From: Vogesella alkaliphila
Lineage (GTDB): Bacteria; Pseudomonadota; Gammaproteobacteria; Burkholderiales; Chromobacteriaceae
Direction of reading: 5' to 3'
Length of the DNA: 64,000 nt
NCBI RefSeq assembly: GCF_014652475.1
Contig: NZ_BMYW01000009.1
Span: forward strand, 1-64,000
Both the position numbers and the translations under genes were made by a program. How positions within the stretch are numbered: position 1 is the stretch's first letter; each line of letters starts with the position of its first letter. Of the stretch, positions 31,373-39,493 are shown piece by piece. Below the pieces are notes generated by a model. It was given only the letters and a program-made list of their open reading frames with translations. It did no database searches and was not told the DNA's origin.

Positions 31373-32043
31373 CGCAGGCGCTGCATCTCCTGCGGCTGGT
31401 TGACCGTCCACGCCATCACCGCGAGGCCAAGGCCGTGCAGCTGTGCCACCCACTCCGCGCTCAGCGCACGGTGGCAGACGTGCAGCGCGCGGCATCCCAG
31501 CGCCTGCGCCTGCGCCACCTGTGCCGGGGTCAGCTCTTCCACCAGCAGTGCCAGCGGCAGCTCCGGCGCCGCCTCGTGCACCCCGAGCAGCGCCTCGGCG
31601 CTGAATGAGGACACCAGCGGCAACAGCGCCGCGCCCTGCCAGTGCTGGCGGATCTGCGCCGCGCACAGCTGTCCCATCCGCCGCGCGTCGCCGTCCGGCT
31701 TCAGCTCCAGATTGACCGCCATCCCCAGCCGCCGCAGCGTGGCGGCCAGTTTCTGCAGGCTGGGCAGCGCTTCGCCGGCAAAGGCCGGATGGTGATGGCG
31801 GCCGGCGTCCAGCTGCAACAGTTCCGCCGCGGTGTGCGCCGCCAGCGCGCCGTTGCCGCTGGTGGTGCGCTCCAGCTCGGCGTCGTGGGCGATCACCGCC
31901 ACCCGGTCGGCGCTGAGCTGCACGTCACACTCCACCGCGGTCACCCCCAGCCGGTGTGCCAGCAGCAGGCCGGCCAGCGTGTTTTCCGGCGCCAGCGCGC
32001 CGCCGAGGCGGTGGGCAAAGCCCACCGGGTAAGGCCAGTGCAT
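31306..32043 (-). CDS. glycerophosphodiester phosphodiesterase (UgpQ-like)
   Basis: 245-residue TIM-barrel GDPD enzyme that hydrolyses deacylated phospholipid headgroups to glycerol-3-phosphate. The catalytic start AHRLGGALAPENTL (about 10-23) holds the first His and the Glu-Asn. VECDVQLSADRVAVIAHDAELERTT supplies the metal-ligand acids and second His (about 37-61), and NLELKPD lies near 108. No signal peptide, so cytoplasmic like UgpQ. Start ATG 32043. The upstream frame to 32097 is not supported. Confidence 0.9.
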   Translation of the reverse strand: MHWPYPVGFAHRLGGALAPENTLAGLLLAHRLGVTAVECDVQLSADRVAVIAHDAELERTTSGNGALAAHTAAELLQLDAGRHHHPAFAGEALPSLQKLAATLRRLGMAVNLELKPDGDARRMGQLCAAQIRQHWQGAALLPLVSSFSAEALLGVHEAAPELPLALLVEELTPAQVAQAQALGCRALHVCHRALSAEWVAQLHGLGLAVMAWTVNQPQEMQRLRQWGVDMLCSDRPDRFDPAWAA

Positions 32044-32555
32044 GAGCGTCTCCTTGTCGTGAACGGGCGGCGCGCGCCGGCAGCAGCCGGCGGGCAAGTG
32101 TTATCCCTTAAGCGTAAGCCCTTGTTTACAGCATGGCAGGCAAAACGGTTTACTGAAACGGTTATTGCGGTGCAAAAAATACTTTTGACATGAAGAATGC
32201 GGCCAACCCTGGCTGCCGGGCGGCGGCAGGCGTCGCCCCGGCGCCCGGATGTTGCCCCGCAACAACGTACAAAAATGGCAACAGTTGTGTGCTATCAAGG
32301 CGTGATAGATGAAAATACATCGTCAAATCATTTGATTAAAAAACTGTCAGACAGTATTCCTATAGCCAATAGCAAGGTGCCCGGCGGCGATCGCCGGCAA
32401 GCGGATGTCGCTTTTATGTAAAAGCATTGCGCCAAATCACAAATTTGTGATTAATTACCAATTCAAACGCTCGTTCGAAATCAAGCCTCGCACGGGCGTT
32501 CGCTATCTCCGTCGTTTTTAAATTTGTCATTCAACCATTTGCAGAAAGGAAGACC
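32044..32555. other. 512-bp intergenic region upstream of pntAA
   Basis: It holds a one-mismatch dispersed 13-mer (32198-32210), an ACTGTC-A-GACAGT inverted repeat (32343-32355), an 18-bp perfect palindrome (32435-32452) and AT-rich stretches (32280-32350 and 32430-32470). A TTGACA at 32185 lacks a good -10 element. No ORF is convincing. Confidence 0.6.
32435..32452. promoter_or_regulatory. 18-bp perfect palindrome upstream of pntAA
   Basis: AATCACAAATTTGTGATT, 103 bp before the pntAA start. TGTGAN-type half sites face each other, resembling CRP/FNR-family or Lrp operators. Identity of the binder is not known. Confidence 0.5.
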
Positions 32556-33713
32556 ATGCAAATCGCTATTGCCACCGAACGGCTGGCAGGTGAAACCCGC
32601 GTGGCCGCCACACCGGAAACGGTGAAGAAACTCGTCGCCATGGGTCACACCGTGGTGGTCGAGACCGGGGCCGGGCGGCATGCCGCGGTGCCGGATGCGG
32701 CCTATGTCGAGGCCGGGGCCACGTTGGCCGCCTCGCGCGCCGAGGCGCTGGCCCAGGGCGACATCGTGCTCACCGTGCGCCCGCCGGAAGCCGAGGCCAT
32801 CGCCGAGCTGAAGGACGGCGCGGTGCTGATCGGCCAGCTGGCGCCGTACCAGAACACCACCTTCCCGGCGCTGGCCCAGAAGAAGGTCTCCGCCTTCGCC
32901 ATGGAGCTGCTGCCGCGCACCACCCGTGCGCAGAGCATGGACGTGCTGTCCAGCCAGAACAACATCGCCGGCTACCGTGCGGTGCTGCTGGCCACCCACT
33001 ACTACCCGCGCTTCATGCCGATGCTGATGACCGCCGCCGGCACGGTGAAGCCGGCGCGGGTGCTGATCATGGGCGTGGGCGTGGCCGGCCTGCAGGCCAT
33101 CGCCACGGCGAAGCGCCTGGGCGCGGTGGTGGAAGCCACCGACGTGCGTCCGTCGACCAAGGAACAGGTGGAATCGCTGGGCGGTAAGTTCATCGAGGTG
33201 CCGATGAGCGAGGAAGAGAAGAAGGCCAACGACGGCGTCTACGCCAAGGAAATGTCCGACGACTACAAGCAGCGCCAGGCCGAGCTGGTGGCCAAGCACG
33301 CGCGCCAGGCCGACATCATCATCACCACCGCGCTGATTCCGGGCAAGAAGGCGCCCACGCTGATCGGCGCCGACATCGTGGCGGCGATGAAGCCGGGCAG
33401 CGTGATCATCGACCTCGCCGCCGAAGCCGGCGGCAACTGCGCGCTGACGGCGCCGGGCGAGGTGATCACCACCGACAACGGTGTCACCGTGGTCGGCAGC
33501 ACCAACCTGCCGGGCATGGTGGCGGCTGACGCCTCCAGCCTGTACGCGAAGAACCTGCTCACCTTCCTGAGCCTGATGCTCAGCAAGGAAGGTTTCACCC
33601 TCAATCTGGAAGACGAGCTGCTGGCGGCCACCCTGGTCACCCACGCCGGCGAGGTGCGCTTCCCTGCGGCCAACGTGGCCAGTCCGGCCAAGAAGGAGAC
33701 CACCCATGGTTGA
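32556..33713 (+). CDS. pntAA: NAD(P) transhydrogenase subunit alpha part 1 (domain I)
   Basis: 385-residue soluble NAD(H)-binding domain dI of proton-translocating transhydrogenase. The pattern [20 protein letters not shown] starts the alanine-dehydrogenase-like fold. The Rossmann glycine loop is [18 protein letters not shown] (about 170-187) and the mobile-loop region is near 225-245. Together with PntAB and PntB it couples hydride transfer from NADH to NADP+ to proton influx, supplying NADPH. It carries two imperfect 13-mer copies (32720 region and 33665). The ATG has AAAGGAAG upstream. Overlaps pntAB by 8 bp. Confidence 0.95.
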   Translation: MQIAIATERLAGETRVAATPETVKKLVAMGHTVVVETGAGRHAAVPDAAYVEAGATLAASRAEALAQGDIVLTVRPPEAEAIAELKDGAVLIGQLAPYQNTTFPALAQKKVSAFAMELLPRTTRAQSMDVLSSQNNIAGYRAVLLATHYYPRFMPMLMTAAGTVKPARVLIMGVGVAGLQAIATAKRLGAVVEATDVRPSTKEQVESLGGKFIEVPMSEEEKKANDGVYAKEMSDDYKQRQAELVAKHARQADIIITTALIPGKKAPTLIGADIVAAMKPGSVIIDLAAEAGGNCALTAPGEVITTDNGVTVVGSTNLPGMVAADASSLYAKNLLTFLSLMLSKEGFTLNLEDELLAATLVTHAGEVRFPAANVASPAKKETTHG

Positions 33714-34002
33714 TCCGTTCATCACCAGCTTCACCATCTTCGTCCTCGCCGTGTTCGTCGGCTACCACGTGGTGTGGAACGTCACCCCGGCGCTGCACAC
33801 GCCGCTGATGGCCGTCACCAACGCCATCTCCGGCATCATCATCGTCGGCGCCATGCTGCAGGTGGTGGACATCAATGGCAGCGAGCTGAGCATCACCTCG
33901 GTACTGGGCACCATCGGTATCTTCCTTGCCAGCATCAACATCTTCGGCGGCTTCCTGGTCACCCAGCGCATGCTCGACATGTTCAAGAAGAAGAAAAAAT
34001 AA
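33706..34002 (+). CDS. pntAB: NAD(P) transhydrogenase subunit alpha part 2
   Basis: 98 residues with three or four hydrophobic helices forming the N-terminal half of membrane domain dII, and a Lys-rich end (FKKKKK). In E. coli this is fused to dI as one PntA chain. The split three-gene form is seen in Rhodospirillum and many proteobacteria. It overlaps pntAA by 8 bp and precedes pntB by 11 bp. Confidence 0.95.
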   Translation: MVDPFITSFTIFVLAVFVGYHVVWNVTPALHTPLMAVTNAISGIIIVGAMLQVVDINGSELSITSVLGTIGIFLASINIFGGFLVTQRMLDMFKKKKK

Positions 34003-34013
34003 GGGACCTCACG

Positions 34014-35384
34014 ATGGAAAATCTCTCGGCAATACTGTATCTGGTCGCGGCGGTGCTGTTCATCCTGGCACTGAAAGGGCTGTCGTCGCCCACCTCCGCC
34101 ATCCAGGGTAACCGCTACGGCATGCTCGGCATGCTGATCGCGGTGGTGACCACCTTCCTGATCATGGACAAGCCGGTGCTGGCGCTGATCGCCGGCGCCA
34201 TCGTCGCCGGCGGTGCCATCGGTGCCTGGAAAGCCAAGACCGTGGAAATGACCGGCATGCCGGAACTGGTAGCGGCGATGCACTCGCTGGTCGGCCTGTC
34301 CGCGGTGCTGATCGCGGTGGCGGCCATCTTCCACAGCGGTGTCGAGCACACCGGCGTGCAGAAGATCGAGCTGTTCATCGGTGCCTTCATCGGCGCCATC
34401 ACCTTCACCGCTTCGGTGGTGGCCTACGGCAAGCTGTCGGGCAAGTTCGGCGCCAAGGCGGTGAACTTTGGCGGCCAGCATCTGCTGAACCTGGTGCTGG
34501 CGCTGGCGATGGTCGGCTTCGGCGTGCTGTACTTCCTCAGCGACAGCCACGCCGCGTTCCTGATGATGGTGGCCATCGCGCTGGTTCTGGGCGTGACGCT
34601 GATCATCCCGATCGGCGGTGCCGACATGCCGGTGGTGGTGTCGATGCTGAACAGCTACTCCGGCTGGGCGGCGGCGGGTATCGGCTTCACACTGAACAAC
34701 CCGGTACTGATCATCGCTGGTGCCTGCGTCGGCTCCTCCGGTGCCATCCTGTCCTACATCATGTGCAAGGCGATGAACCGTTCCATCGTCAGCGTGCTGC
34801 TGGGCGGCTTCGGTGCCGAAGTGGCAAGCGGTGGCGCGGCGGCGTCCGGTCCGAAGAACTACAAGTCCGGCTCCGCCGAAGACGCGGCCTTCCTGATGGG
34901 CAATGCCGATTCCGTGATCATCGTGCCGGGCTATGGCCTGGCGGTATCGCGCGCCCAGCATGCGCTGCAGGAATTTGCCGAGCTGCTGCACGAGAAGGGC
35001 GTCAACGTGCGCTACGCCATCCACCCGGTGGCCGGCCGCATGCCGGGGCACATGAACGTGCTGCTGGCAGAAGCCGAGGTGCCATACGAGCGGGTGCAGG
35101 AGATGGAGGAGATCAACTCCGACTTCGCCAACACCGACGTGGTGCTGGTGATCGGTGCCAACGACGTGGTGAACCCGGCGGCGCAGAAGGACAAGTCCAG
35201 CCCGATCTACGGCATGCCGATCCTGGAAGCGCACAAGGCCCGTACCGTGATCGTGGTGAAACGCTCGATGAGCGTCGGCTACGCCGGCCTCGACAACGAG
35301 CTGTTCTACATGGACAAGACCATGATGGTGTTCGGCGACGCCAAGAAGGTGGTCGAGGATCTGGTGAAGGGCGGCGGCCACTGA
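34014..35384 (+). CDS. pntB: NAD(P) transhydrogenase subunit beta
   Basis: 456 residues. The first about 260 form the remaining membrane helices of dII, then the soluble NADP(H)-binding dIII carries GYGLAVSRAQHAL and VRYAIHPVAGRMPGHMNVLLAE (broken about 306-345), DVVLVIGANDVVNP and VVKRSMSVGYAGLDN. All are family signatures for NADP binding. The length matches E. coli PntB (462). It is the last gene of the pnt operon. Confidence 0.97.
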   Translation: MENLSAILYLVAAVLFILALKGLSSPTSAIQGNRYGMLGMLIAVVTTFLIMDKPVLALIAGAIVAGGAIGAWKAKTVEMTGMPELVAAMHSLVGLSAVLIAVAAIFHSGVEHTGVQKIELFIGAFIGAITFTASVVAYGKLSGKFGAKAVNFGGQHLLNLVLALAMVGFGVLYFLSDSHAAFLMMVAIALVLGVTLIIPIGGADMPVVVSMLNSYSGWAAAGIGFTLNNPVLIIAGACVGSSGAILSYIMCKAMNRSIVSVLLGGFGAEVASGGAAASGPKNYKSGSAEDAAFLMGNADSVIIVPGYGLAVSRAQHALQEFAELLHEKGVNVRYAIHPVAGRMPGHMNVLLAEAEVPYERVQEMEEINSDFANTDVVLVIGANDVVNPAAQKDKSSPIYGMPILEAHKARTVIVVKRSMSVGYAGLDNELFYMDKTMMVFGDAKKVVEDLVKGGGH

Positions 35385-35394
35385 GGCTGACCGC

Positions 35395-35414
35395 TGCGGC
35401 CAACGTTGGCCGCA
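35395..35414. repeat. full palindrome of overlapping opposite 13-mers after pntB
   Basis: TGCGGCCAACGTTGGCCGCA 10 bp past the pntB stop codon, just before a separate terminator hairpin. Confidence 0.85.
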
Positions 35415-35418
35415 AACC

Positions 35419-35456
35419 AAACCCCCGGCGCGTGCCACGCGGCGGGGGTTTTTTCT
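35419..35456 (+). terminator. terminator of pntAA-AB-B operon
   Basis: AAACCCCC (35419-35426) / GGGGG plus TTT (35444-35451), with an inner GCGTG/CACGC stem and a T6 run. Confidence 0.85.
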
Positions 35457-35474
35457 TGTTGTTGCGGCGGCAGA

Positions 35475-36014
35475 TCAGTGCAACGCCACGCCGTACAGGA
35501 ACGGCCCGCCCGGCTCGCTCGGCGCCGACAGCAGCCGCATGCCCAGCCGCGCACACAGCCGGTGTGCCGCCTGCTGGCTGTCGGCCACCGGCACGCGGAT
35601 GTCGCGCACCTGGTAATGACCGAAGGCCAGCGCCAGCATGCGCTCCACTGCCTCGGAGAACAGCCCCTGCCCCTGCCAGTCGCTATGCCCCCAGAACTGC
35701 AGCAGCCACGGCCCGTCCGGCTGGTGTTGCAGGCGCAGCCAACCGATGACCTCGTCGCCCAGCCACAACAACGCCACCTTGCTGTCACCACGCTGCCAGT
35801 TGCGCTGCACTTCGTAGCAGTAGCGCTCCACCAGCGCCACATCCAGCACCGGCTGCGACCATGGCAAATCCTCGGCAAAACCCTGCAATTCGTGCTGCGA
35901 GGCGACGATGGCCTGGAACAGCGCGGCGCCGTCACCCGCCTGCGGCGCCACCAGTACCAGCCGTGGCGTGCGGATCCCGTCCAGCAACGGGTCAGACGGC
36001 GTCATTTCTGCCAT
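35475..36014 (-). CDS. GNAT family N-acetyltransferase
   Basis: 179-residue GNAT fold related to the RimJ/RimL group: IRTPRLVLVAPQAGDGAALF start (about 14-33), DEVIGWLRL, then the acetyl-CoA pyrophosphate loop HSDWQGQGLFSEAV (about 110-123) and a final ARLGM(R) strand. The substrate is unknown. Start ATG 36014. It lies 16 bp downstream of waaA on the same strand, so probably co-transcribed with waaC-waaA. Confidence 0.85.
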   Translation of the reverse strand: MAEMTPSDPLLDGIRTPRLVLVAPQAGDGAALFQAIVASQHELQGFAEDLPWSQPVLDVALVERYCYEVQRNWQRGDSKVALLWLGDEVIGWLRLQHQPDGPWLLQFWGHSDWQGQGLFSEAVERMLALAFGHYQVRDIRVPVADSQQAAHRLCARLGMRLLSAPSEPGGPFLYGVALH

Positions 36015-36030
36015 GGCGGCCTCCTTGGGC

Positions 36031-37284
36031 TTATTGATCAAGCTGGCTGGCCAGCAGCGCGACGATGCGCGCGCTGGCGCCACGATGCTGCGCGGTAAAG
36101 GCAAGGCCGGCATCGCGCATCGCCGCGCGCTGCGGCGCATCGGCCAGCAATTGCAAGGCCAGCGCCACCAGTTCGCCGGCATCACTCACCTGCCGCGCGG
36201 CACCGGCGGCCAGCGCCAACTGGCTGGCCTCGGCAAAATTATAGGTCGACGGCCCCAATAGCACCGGCACGCCGATGCTGGCCGGCTCGATCAGGTTCTG
36301 CGCACCGAAATCCAGTAGCGAGCCGCCGACAAAGGCGACATCGGCGGCGGCGTAATAGGCGAACAGCTCACCCATGCTGTCGCCGAGCCAGACCTGCGTT
36401 TCACGTGAAACCGGCTGCTGGTCGCTGCGTTGCTGCACGCGCAAGCCCTGCTCCGCCGCCAGCGCGGCAACCGTGGCGAAGCGCTCCGGATGGCGCGGCA
36501 CCAGCAGCAGCAAGGCGTCGCCCACGTTGGCCGCACGCCACGCCGCCAGGATCAGCGCTTCCTCGCCGTCGCGGGTGCTGGCGCACAGCCACACCGACCG
36601 GCTACCGATGCGCTCGCGAAATGCCGCCCCCAGCGCCAGCTGCGCCGGCGGCGGGGTGAAATCGTACTTGGTATTGCCGCAGACACGCAGATTGCCCGCC
36701 CCCAGTGCCGCCAGCCGGGTGGCGTCGGCCTCGCTCTGTGCGGCGACGGCGCGCAACTGGCGCAGCGCCGGACGGATCAGTGCAGCGATGCGGCGGTAGC
36801 CGCGCAGCGATTTTTCCGACAGCCGCGCATTGACCAGAAAGGCCGGCACGCCGGCCTGCGCGCAGGCGTGCAGCAGGTTGGGCCAGATCTCGGTTTCCAT
36901 CAGGATCAGGCAGCGCGGCCGCAACGCGGCAACAAAACGTCGCATCACCCGCGCGTTGTCATACGGCAGGTAGCGCACCTCGGCATCGGGGTACAGCTGC
37001 TGTGCGGTGGCGCGCCCAGTCGGCGTCATCTGGGTGATGACGAAACGCGCCTGTGGATAACGCTGCTGCAACGCCCGCACCAGCGGCAGCGCCGCGCGCG
37101 TCTCGCCCACCGACACCGCGTGCAGCCAGATCACCTCGCCGCCCGCCTGCGGCAGCGCGTCGCCGAAGCGCTCGTCCCAGTGTTCGAGATAGGCCGGTGC
37201 CTGGCGCGCGCGTTTTCTCAGGTAACGCTTGATCAGCGGCGTCGCCAGCGGCCACAGCAGGCTGTACAGCGCGCGCGCGATCAT
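36031..37284 (-). CDS. waaA: 3-deoxy-D-manno-octulosonic acid (Kdo) transferase WaaA
   Basis: 417-residue GT30 glycosyltransferase that adds Kdo to lipid A precursor at the inner membrane. An N-terminal membrane anchor (about 3-18) is followed by WLHAVSVGE (about 53-61), ETEIWPNL (about 129-136), GNTKYDF and the C-terminal GGSLLDFGAQNLIEP donor-binding region. It starts within the waaC stop codon (4-bp ATGA overlap). An exact parS core (36398) lies inside the coding sequence and is translated as VSRE. It also contains a one-mismatch 13-mer (36523). Confidence 0.95.
   Translation of the reverse strand: MIARALYSLLWPLATPLIKRYLRKRARQAPAYLEHWDERFGDALPQAGGEVIWLHAVSVGETRAALPLVRALQQRYPQARFVITQMTPTGRATAQQLYPDAEVRYLPYDNARVMRRFVAALRPRCLILMETEIWPNLLHACAQAGVPAFLVNARLSEKSLRGYRRIAALIRPALRQLRAVAAQSEADATRLAALGAGNLRVCGNTKYDFTPPPAQLALGAAFRERIGSRSVWLCASTRDGEEALILAAWRAANVGDALLLLVPRHPERFATVAALAAEQGLRVQQRSDQQPVSRETQVWLGDSMGELFAYYAAADVAFVGGSLLDFGAQNLIEPASIGVPVLLGPSTYNFAEASQLALAAGAARQVSDAGELVALALQLLADAPQRAAMRDAGLAFTAQHRGASARIVALLASQLDQ
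36398..36411. promoter_or_regulatory. parS site (exact core) inside waaA
   Basis: GTTTCACGTGAAAC, identical to the core at 14174, about 2 kb from the DnaA-box cluster. Confidence 0.8.
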
Positions 37285-38237
37285 GCGCCGCGCACCCGCG
37301 CCAGCAGCGCCAGCACCGCGTCCACCGCCGGGATCTCGCCGACGCGGCCGATGTTGGCCGCCCGCGCGGTCTCCACCACCCCGGTCAGCGCCGGGTCGGT
37401 ATCGGTATAGATCGCCACCAGCGGCACATCCAGCGCGTTGGCGAGATGAGTCAGGCCGGTATCGACCCCGATCACCGCCGCCGCGTGGCCCAGCATGGCC
37501 GCCGCCTCGCGCAGGGTCATCCTGGGTGCCAGCAGCGCGCCGGGAATGACCGCGGCCAACCTTTGCGCGCGCTCCCGCTCCGCGGCGCTGCCCCACGGAA
37601 TGACGATGGCCAGGCCCTGCCGCTGCAGCGCCTGTGCCAGCGCGATCCAGTGCGCCTCCGGCCACAGCTTGCTGTCGCGGCTGGTGGCGTGCAGCAGCAC
37701 CGCGTAGTCGCCAGCCGGCAACCACGGCAGCCGCTCGCCGCAGCGGATGCCGAATACCGGCGCACCCTCGGGCCGGTAGCCGAAGGCGGCGCCGAACAGC
37801 TGGCGGTTGCGTTCGATCGCCGACAGCTTTCGGCTGACCGCATAGCGGCGCTCGTAAAAGCGGCTGGCCAGCGGCTCGCGGATGCTGGCGCGGTCGTAGC
37901 CGGCCAGCGGGCCGTTGGCCCAGCGTCCGGGAATGGCGCTCTTCAACAGCCCCTGCGCGTCCAGCACCAGCTCCCAGCGGGTGGCGGCCAGCGTGTGTCG
38001 CAATGCCGCGATTTCGCGCCAGGTGGCAGCCTTGAACAGGGCCTTGCGCCAGCGCCGCCAGGCGATGGGAATGGTGCGGCTCACCAGCGGATGCAAGCCG
38101 GGAATGTCGGCGAAGCCCTCTTCCGCCAGCCAGCTCACCGTCACATCCGGGCGGTGGTGTGCCAGATCGGTCAGTGCCGGCCAGGTGTGGATAAGGTCGC
38201 CCATCGACGATGTGCGCAGCAACAGGACGTTTTTCAT
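37281..38237 (-). CDS. waaC: lipopolysaccharide heptosyltransferase I
   Basis: 318-residue GT9 enzyme adding the first L,D-heptose to Kdo2-lipid A. It starts with MKNVLLLRTSSMGDLIHTWPAL (split: RTSSMGD near 9-15), the family N-terminus. HATSRDSKLWP (about 183-193) and the C-terminal GVDTGLTHLANAL (about 258-270) donor site fit WaaC. Start at 38237: a longer frame to 38273 runs into the origin-like region. waaC and waaA overlap by 4 bp, forming a waaC-waaA-GNAT transcription unit. Confidence 0.94.
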   Translation of the reverse strand: MKNVLLLRTSSMGDLIHTWPALTDLAHHRPDVTVSWLAEEGFADIPGLHPLVSRTIPIAWRRWRKALFKAATWREIAALRHTLAATRWELVLDAQGLLKSAIPGRWANGPLAGYDRASIREPLASRFYERRYAVSRKLSAIERNRQLFGAAFGYRPEGAPVFGIRCGERLPWLPAGDYAVLLHATSRDSKLWPEAHWIALAQALQRQGLAIVIPWGSAAERERAQRLAAVIPGALLAPRMTLREAAAMLGHAAAVIGVDTGLTHLANALDVPLVAIYTDTDPALTGVVETARAANIGRVGEIPAVDAVLALLARVRGA

Positions 38238-38731
38238 GCGCCGGATTTTACGGGCAGCCCTGTGGTTAACCAAGTAAAATCAGGGCGACCGCTTTGTGGA
38301 TAACTGGCAGTGGATAAATATCGTCAAAACTATCCACAAGCTGTCCTGCCCCTGGCAAGCCCTTCAAAGACCCAGCCCCCAACAAGCCAAACTGTTGAAA
38401 ACATTGCCCAATAGCGGGTTATCCACAGAAAAGTGTCCACTACATCAGTATCCTCATATTTAAAATAGGCAAACAATGAAAAGAAGAGCTGCAGACCAAA
38501 ACCATCTGCCGCGCGACTTACGTCATTGCCGGCAAGAGATTGTGGATAAGCACGAGGCACGGCAAGATGGCAAAATTGTCCACAACTGATGCACGCCATT
38601 CCAGTGCCGGCAACGACAAGCTAGCCGATAACGCAAGTCGTTGAAAAAACTGGTCTTTAGCGTGTTATCCACAGACTGGGACAGCCTTCTACTATCCTTA
38701 TCCTTTATATAACTAGAAAGTACTAGAAAGA
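38186..38731. other. candidate replication origin (oriC): DnaA-box cluster with tandem 246-bp duplication
   Basis: Perfect DnaA boxes at 38186 (minus), 38295 (minus), 38419 (plus), 38541 (minus) and 38665 (plus). One-mismatch boxes at 38261, 38309, 38330 and 38576. Spacings between the four intergenic perfect boxes are 124, 122 and 124 bp. AT-rich stretches lie at 38449-38470 and 38690-38720. The 494 bp between waaC and the glycosyltransferase have no credible ORF. Additional perfect boxes lie at 37052 (in waaA), 39585 (in the epimerase) and 40466. Known oriC regions combine clustered boxes with an AT-rich unwinding element. Assignment as oriC is inference. Confidence 0.72.
38294..38720. repeat. 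diverged direct repeat, two units offset by 246 bp
   Basis: Unit A (about 38294-38470) and unit B (about 38540-38720) align without gaps over TTGTGGATAA...CAAAA-[CT]T-[AG]-TCCACAA-[GC]-[CT], then GTTGAAAA (38394 and 38640), TAGCG-[GT]-GTTATCCACAG (38412 and 38658), and end in AT-rich TATCC-containing tracts. Each unit has an inverted DnaA-box pair plus one further box. Confidence 0.75.
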
Positions 38732-39493
38732 ATGTCGCGCCAACTTAGCGTGGTTCTGATCACCAAAAATGCCGAAGCACTGCTGGAAAAATGTCTGCAA
38801 AGCTGTGCCTTTGCCGACGAGATCGTGGTGGTGGATTCGGGTAGCAGCGACAGGACATTGGCAATAGCCTCTGCCTATAAGACCAAAGTTATCCACCAGG
38901 AGTGGCTGGGATTCGGTCCGCAGAAGCAGTTCGCGGTACAGCAGGCCAGCCACGACTGGGTGCTGTGCCTGGATGCTGACGAGTGGCTGTCTGAAAAATT
39001 ACACCATGAAATCAAGATATTGCTGAACAATCCGGCGCTGGGCGCCTACCGTTTCGCGCGCAGCAACAAGTTCATGGGGCGCTTCCTGAAATTCGGCGAG
39101 GGCTATCCGGATTACAGCCTGCGGCTGTTCGATCGCCGCCAGGCACGCTGGTCCGACGACGTGGTGCATGAGTACGTGATCGCCGGTGGCGAAGTCGGCA
39201 CCGTGGCTGGCGACCTGATGCACGAATCCGGCGAAGACATCGCGCTGTATCTGGCCAAACAGAACCGCTACACCAGCCTGCAGGCAGAAACGCTGTATCA
39301 GCGCGGGAAAAAGGCGGGTATCGCCAAGCTGCTGCTCAGTCCGCTGCTGCGCTTCGTGAAGTTCTACCTGCTGCGGCAGGGTTTTCGCGATGGCCTGCCC
39401 GGACTTGTCCACATCAGCATTGGCTGCTTCAACAGTTACATCAAATACGCGAAGCTGATCGAGCTGCACCGGCTTCACCAACAGGAAAAATGA
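38732..39493 (+). CDS. family 2 glycosyltransferase, LPS core type (WaaE/KdtX-like)
   Basis: 253-residue GT2 enzyme: LSVVLITKNAEALLEKCL start, VVVDSGSSDRT (about 33-43), and the DXD-like CLDADEWLS (about 75-83). The C-terminal region is of the WaaE/KdtX subgroup that adds glucose to inner-core heptose. No transmembrane segment apart from a mildly hydrophobic C-terminus. Its gene neighbour, overlapping by 4 bp, is a nucleotide-sugar epimerase, and the divergent neighbours are waaC/waaA, consistent with LPS or surface glycan assembly. Confidence 0.85.
   Translation: MSRQLSVVLITKNAEALLEKCLQSCAFADEIVVVDSGSSDRTLAIASAYKTKVIHQEWLGFGPQKQFAVQQASHDWVLCLDADEWLSEKLHHEIKILLNNPALGAYRFARSNKFMGRFLKFGEGYPDYSLRLFDRRQARWSDDVVHEYVIAGGEVGTVAGDLMHESGEDIALYLAKQNRYTSLQAETLYQRGKKAGIAKLLLSPLLRFVKFYLLRQGFRDGLPGLVHISIGCFNSYIKYAKLIELHRLHQQEK

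Noticed and set aside
33762-35438. 558-codon frame opposite pntAB-pntB
   Set aside because: His/Gln-rich shadow frame of conserved transhydrogenase genes.
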